Assembly (NCBI GenBank): GCA_009840715.1
Contig: VXNE01000110.1
Location: 1 to 8,101 of the forward strand
Reading direction: 5' to 3'
Length of the DNA stretch: 8,101 bases
From: Gammaproteobacteria bacterium
GTDB lineage: Bacteria; Pseudomonadota; Gammaproteobacteria; Pseudomonadales; Azotimanducaceae
The notes beneath the pieces were generated by a model, which ran no database searches, was not told the origin of the DNA, and saw nothing but the letters and a program-made list of their open reading frames with translations. This document shows positions 5,612 to 8,101 of this stretch, piece by piece (the stretch's first letter is position 1; every line of letters starts with the position of its first letter). The position numbers were made by a program, and so were the translations under genes.

Positions 5612-6685
5612 GTGGCCGGCCGCACCCCCCTGTTCGACGCCCACGTCCGCGCGCGGGCGCGCATGGTGCCGTTTACCGGGTGGGAGATGCCCCTGCACTA
5701 CGGGTCGCAGGTTGCCGAGCACCACGCGGTCCGCACCGACGCTGGCATGTTCGACGTGTCGCACATGAGCGTGACCGACGTGTCGGGCAGGGGCGCCAGG
5801 GCGTTTCTGCGCCACGTGGTGGCCAACGACGTCGCGCGCCTCGCGAGTCCGGGCAAGGCGCTCTACGGAGCGCTGCTGAACGAGGAGGGCGGGGTGGTCG
5901 ACGACGTGATCGTCTACCGCCTCCCGGACCGATATCGCGTCGTGTCGAACGCCGGCACGCGCGAGCGTGTGGTCCCGTGGCTGTCGAACCGGGCCGGTGC
6001 GTTCGAGGTGGCCCTGCGCGAGCGGCGAGACCTGGCGATGCTGGCGGTGCAGGGGCCGCAGGCGCTGGGGCGTTTCCGGGAGGCGACGGGCCGCGGGGAG
6101 GCGGACGGACTGGGATCTTTCGACGCATGCGAGTCCGGCGACTGGATGATCGGCCGCACGGGGTATACCGGCGAAGACGGGATCGAGGTACTCGTGCCCG
6201 CGGAGGCCGCGGAGGCGCTCTGGGAGAGTCTCCTGAGGGCGGGGGTCGCGCCGGCGGGACTCGGCGCCCGCGACACCCTGCGACTCGAGGCGGGGTTGAA
6301 CCTCCATGGCCAGGACATGGACGAGTCCGTCACGCCGCTCGAGTCGAACATGGCGTGGACCGTGGCATGGGACCCGCCGGAGCGCGACTTCGTCGGGCGT
6401 GCCGCGCTGGAGGCCCGGCGCCGGGAGGCATGGCGCGAAAAGCTGACCGGAGTCGTCCTCGAGGAGCGGGGCGTCCTGCGGCGGGCGATGGCCGTACGGA
6501 CGGAGACGGATGCCGGTGTGTTGACGAGCGGCGCATTCTCGCCGACGTTGGGTCACGGCATCGGCCTTGCCCGGTTGCCCCGGTCGGCCAGGGGCGCGGT
6601 GGGCATCGACGTGCGGGGCGCCGCGCGGGCGGGCCGGATCGTACGGCCGCCGTTCGTGCGCCATGGCAAGCGCGTATTCAAGTAA
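5612..6685 (+). CDS. gcvT: Glycine cleavage system T protein (aminomethyltransferase)
   Basis: GcvT takes the aminomethyl group carried on lipoyl-GcvH, transfers its carbon to tetrahydrofolate to give 5,10-methylene-tetrahydrofolate, and releases ammonia. From a GTG at 5612 the product is 357 residues (E. coli 364). The start RTPLFDAH followed by WEMPLHYGSQ (24-33) is typical. FDVSHM (47-52), GGVVDDVIVYR (93-103, with the Asp pair expected at the folate-binding catalytic site), GRTGYTGEDG (181-190), GARDTLRLEAGLNLHGQDMDE (218-238) and TSGAFSPTLGHGIGLA (305-320) follow in family order. GTG is chosen because it sits two residues before the conserved RTPL. It lies one base after the preceding TGA, which suggests stop-restart coupling. 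A TTG at 5591 would add seven unmatched residues and overlap the hydroxylase gene. Neither start has a clear ribosome binding site. The sequence appears full length and intact. Confidence 0.96.
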   Translation: MAGRTPLFDAHVRARARMVPFTGWEMPLHYGSQVAEHHAVRTDAGMFDVSHMSVTDVSGRGARAFLRHVVANDVARLASPGKALYGALLNEEGGVVDDVIVYRLPDRYRVVSNAGTRERVVPWLSNRAGAFEVALRERRDLAMLAVQGPQALGRFREATGRGEADGLGSFDACESGDWMIGRTGYTGEDGIEVLVPAEAAEALWESLLRAGVAPAGLGARDTLRLEAGLNLHGQDMDESVTPLESNMAWTVAWDPPERDFVGRAALEARRREAWREKLTGVVLEERGVLRRAMAVRTETDAGVLTSGAFSPTLGHGIGLARLPRSARGAVGIDVRGAARAGRIVRPPFVRHGKRVFK

Positions 6686-6842
6686 CGGGCCGTGTCCCGG
6701 ACCCGGGGAAGGGATGCGTTGAGTGCGATGCGGTGGTGCCGCGTCCTTGCTATCGGGTAGAGTATCGGTCCCCGGCCGGACCGTCGCAGGCGTCCCTCGC
6801 GGGCGCGCTGCGGACAACATTTCCAAGACCAAGAGGGAAAGC
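6686..6842 (+). other. gcvT-gcvH intergenic region with an inverted repeat
   Basis: This 157-bp gap contains an inverted repeat GGTCC-CCGGCC-GGACC at 6767-6782 and a smaller GTCCCGGAC at 6694-6702. No T-rich terminator follows either one. I found no -35/-10 pair with good spacing, although TAGAGTAT near 6758-6765 could be part of a -10. The gap is wide for an operon, so a separate gcvH promoter or an RNA structure is possible. I see no glycine riboswitch core. Confidence 0.4.
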
Positions 6843-7310
6843 ATGAGCGAATGTCCCACGGAGCTTGTGTATGCGGAGACCCACGAATGGGCCCGGCTCG
6901 ACGAGGACGGCAACGTCCTGGTGGGCATCTCCGACTATGCACAGGACCAACTCGGCGATGTCGTGTACGTCGAGCTGCCGGAGCTGGACCGCTCCGTGGG
7001 CGCGGCCGAGGAGGCCGGGGTCGTCGAGTCGGTGAAGGCGGCCTCGGACCTCTACGCGCCCGTGACCGGGACCGTGGTCGCCGTGAACGATGCCCTCGAG
7101 GACGCGCCGGAACTGGTGAACCAGGACCCCTACGGGGACGGGTGGCTGTTCACGATCGAACCGGCGGACGAGTCCGAACTGGACGACCTGATGGACGCGG
7201 AGACGTACGCGGATTTCTGCGCGTCCGGGGAGGACGCGGACGTGGGTGACGGGGACGACCTGGTCGACGGCGACGGACTCGACGAGTCGTTCGACGTCGA
7301 CGACGACTGA
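6843..7310 (+). CDS. gcvH: Glycine cleavage system H protein with acidic C-terminal extension
   Basis: GcvH is the lipoylated carrier that shuttles the aminomethyl intermediate between the P, T and L proteins. Residues 1 to about 127 match E. coli GcvH (129 residues) closely: THEWARLD (13-20), VGISDYAQDQLGDVVYVELPE, the lipoylation site ESVKAAS with Lys65, YAPVTGTVVAVNDAL, and GWLFTIEPADESELDDLMDA. The start is ATG at 6843, preceded by AGAGGGAAAGC, a good ribosome binding site; an upstream in-frame ATG at 6723 lacks family similarity. The product is 155 residues, about 26 longer than usual. Residues 130-155 contain 14 Asp/Glu and no Lys or Arg, with Asp-Gly repeats (GDGDD, DGDG). This tail is in frame and ends at TGA 7308-7310. 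It could be a disordered solubility tail or bind divalent cations; its function is unknown. Confidence 0.96.
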   Translation: MSECPTELVYAETHEWARLDEDGNVLVGISDYAQDQLGDVVYVELPELDRSVGAAEEAGVVESVKAASDLYAPVTGTVVAVNDALEDAPELVNQDPYGDGWLFTIEPADESELDDLMDAETYADFCASGEDADVGDGDDLVDGDGLDESFDVDDD

Positions 7311-7329
7311 TGGGCCTGGCGCCCAGGGC
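7311..7329 (+). other. GC-rich hairpin directly after gcvH
   Basis: Directly after the gcvH stop, GGCCTGG (7313-7319 region) can pair with CCAGGGCC (7323-7330 region), with one bulged base and a three-base loop. There is no following T run, so it is not a canonical terminator. It may stabilise the upstream message's 3' end or mark a processing site. Confidence 0.4.
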
Positions 7330-7371
7330 CGGGTGACTGGCGCGTAGCCCCGGGCGGGACTTGCCGCCGGG

Positions 7372-7387
7372 TCCGGGAATCCGGGAA
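7372..7387 (+). repeat. Tandem 8-bp direct repeat upstream of gcvPA
   Basis: TCCGGGAA occurs twice back to back (7372-7379 and 7380-7387), 12 bp before the 18-bp palindrome and about 50 bp before the gcvPA start. Adjacent direct repeats in a leader can be protein binding sites, but chance is possible in GC-rich DNA. Confidence 0.6.
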
Positions 7388-7399
7388 ACTCCCCGGTGT

Positions 7400-7417
7400 G
7401 TGGTGTCGCGACACCAC
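7400..7417. promoter_or_regulatory. Perfect 18-bp palindrome upstream of gcvPA (candidate operator or RNA hairpin)
   Basis: GTGGTGTCGCGACACCAC is a perfect 9+9 inverted repeat with no spacer. It ends 20 bp before the gcvPA ATG. As DNA it has the dyad symmetry of a dimeric regulator site; as RNA it could fold into a stem with a small loop upstream of the ribosome binding region. No known glycine-system regulator site is recognised in it, so the role is inferred from symmetry and position only. Confidence 0.55.
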
Positions 7418-7437
7418 CAGTTCAGGGTCGATGACGG

Positions 7438-8101
7438 ATGCCTTTCATTCCTCACACCGACGCGGACGTGGCGGAGATGCTCGCCGCCGTCGGGGTCCCT
7501 GACGTCGAGTCGCTGTTCGACGAGATACCGCCCGCCCTCCGCTCCGGCGACTTCGAGACGGTCGCCGACGGATTGGCCGAGATGGAGGTTCTGCGCCGCC
7601 TTGGCGAGCGCGCCCGGCAGGATGAGGCCGGGCCGTGCTTTCTGGGCGCGGGGTCGTACGATCACCATGTGCCGGCCGCGGTCTGGGACATCGCGAGCCG
7701 CGGCGAGTTCATGACCGCGTACACCCCGTACCAGGCGGAGGCGAGCCAGGGCACGCTGCAGCTCATCTACGAGTTCCAGACCATGATGTCGGAACTGACC
7801 GGGATGGACGTCTGCAACGCCTCGGTCTACGACGGGGGTTCCGGCCTCGCGGAGGCGGTCCTGATGGCCGTGCGCGCCAACCGCCGGAGACACCGCGGGG
7901 ACCATCCGCCCGTGGTCGCCGTCGCCGGGAACGCCCATCCGCTCTACGTTGCGACGACGCGCACGATCGTGCGCAACCAGGGCATCGAGATCGTGACGCT
8001 GCCCCACGGCGAGGACGGCCTCGTCGATCCGGACGCGCTCTCCGGCCTGCCCGCCCCGCCCACGGCGGTGGTCCTGCAGCAGCCGAACTTCTTCGGCCTC
8101 C
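7438..8101 (+). CDS. gcvPA: Glycine dehydrogenase (decarboxylating) subunit 1, N-terminal part (runs off right edge)
   Basis: This is the first subunit of the split P-protein, the PLP-dependent enzyme that decarboxylates glycine and loads the remaining aminomethyl group on GcvH. The 221 visible codons (of about 450 expected) start MPFIPHTDADVAEMLAAVG, then carry FLGAGSYDHHVPAAVWDIASR (81-101), the signature TAYTPYQAEASQGTLQLIYE (107-126), FQTMMSELTGMDVCNASVYDG and LQQPNFFG near the edge. FLGAGSYDH and QAEASQGTLQL are typical of the two-gene form. The one-gene form of E. coli has YIGMGY and QPEVSQGRLEAL instead. The PLP lysine is expected in the second subunit, gcvPB, not in the window. ATG 7438 is chosen because it fits the family N terminus; AGGG lies about 10 nt upstream, and an ATG at 7431 is out of frame. 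The gene follows gcvH by 127 bp containing repeats. Confidence 0.96.
   Translation, partial: MPFIPHTDADVAEMLAAVGVPDVESLFDEIPPALRSGDFETVADGLAEMEVLRRLGERARQDEAGPCFLGAGSYDHHVPAAVWDIASRGEFMTAYTPYQAEASQGTLQLIYEFQTMMSELTGMDVCNASVYDGGSGLAEAVLMAVRANRRRHRGDHPPVVAVAGNAHPLYVATTRTIVRNQGIEIVTLPHGEDGLVDPDALSGLPAPPTAVVLQQPNFFGL

Noticed and set aside
4258..5664. 468-codon minus-strand open frame opposite the hydroxylase gene
   Set aside because: No recognisable motif and Arg/Ala-rich composition typical of antisense frames; the plus-strand protein has complete FAD motifs.
6723..6842. Upstream ATG for gcvH at 6723
   Set aside because: The added residues do not resemble H-protein, whereas ATG 6843 has a strong ribosome binding site and a family-like N terminus.
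6686..6842. Glycine riboswitch before gcvH
   Set aside because: No tandem aptamer core or recognisable conserved riboswitch segments seen here or in the gcvPA leader.
5510..6928. 472-codon minus-strand open frame opposite gcvT and gcvH
   Set aside because: Antisense shadow that spans two clear plus-strand genes and their gap.
7150..8007. 285-codon minus-strand open frame opposite gcvH and gcvPA
   Set aside because: Shadow; the plus-strand frame from 7438 is a textbook glycine dehydrogenase subunit 1.
1..8101. Mobile elements, CRISPR arrays, tRNAs, defence or other novel multi-gene system
   Set aside because: No transposase, integrase, repeat-spacer array, tRNA-like fold or unknown conserved gene set was found; all sizeable genes belong to known housekeeping families.

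Overview
The window is GC-rich chromosomal DNA from a bacterium that looks like a gammaproteobacterium. The main reason is gene order. Read from 2966 leftward there is a small coiled-coil gene, zapA, a 6S RNA and fau. Read from 3080 rightward there is pepP, a ubiquinone-ring hydroxylase, gcvT, gcvH and the start of the glycine decarboxylase gene. This follows the Escherichia coli neighbourhood fau-ssrS-zapA-ygfB-pepP-ubiH-ubiI-gcvTHP, with rpiA also close by. Differences from E. coli (no ygfB, one hydroxylase instead of two, a split-type P-protein subunit, a deformylase gene inserted, and an animal-type class I aldolase next door) suggest a lineage outside the enterics. A Chromatiales/Ectothiorhodospiraceae-like organism is plausible, but the sequence alone does not prove it.

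Layout. Bases 2-280 (+) are the 3' end of a class I fructose-bisphosphate aldolase gene; its first ~85 bases look corrupted. Converging on it is a minus-strand cluster: rpiA (287-952), def (965-1525), fau (1533-2090, GTG start), the 6S RNA gene (about 2168-2383, with a candidate promoter), zapA (2464-2766, GTG) and a 67-residue coiled-coil gene (2763-2966, TTG). A 113-bp divergent spacer separates these from the plus-strand cluster: pepP (3080-4426), a UbiH/UbiF/COQ6-family hydroxylase (4444-5610, GTG), gcvT (5612-6685), gcvH (6843-7310) and gcvPA (7438 to past the right edge).

Function. The two arms share a folate one-carbon theme. The glycine cleavage proteins T, H and P make 5,10-methylene-tetrahydrofolate from glycine. 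Fau recycles 5-formyl-tetrahydrofolate, a dead-end by-product formed when glycine and serine hydroxymethyltransferase are active. Deformylase removes the folate-derived formyl group from new proteins. Division (ZapA and the coiled-coil protein), global transcription control (6S RNA), ubiquinone synthesis, peptide turnover and the pentose phosphate pathway complete a set of housekeeping genes.

I found no mobile element, CRISPR array, toxin-antitoxin pair or defence system. The most unusual items are an acidic Asp/Gly-rich tail on GcvH, a perfect 18-bp palindrome preceded by a tandem 8-mer just upstream of gcvPA, an enlarged 6S RNA with an extra hairpin, and the degraded sequence at the left edge.
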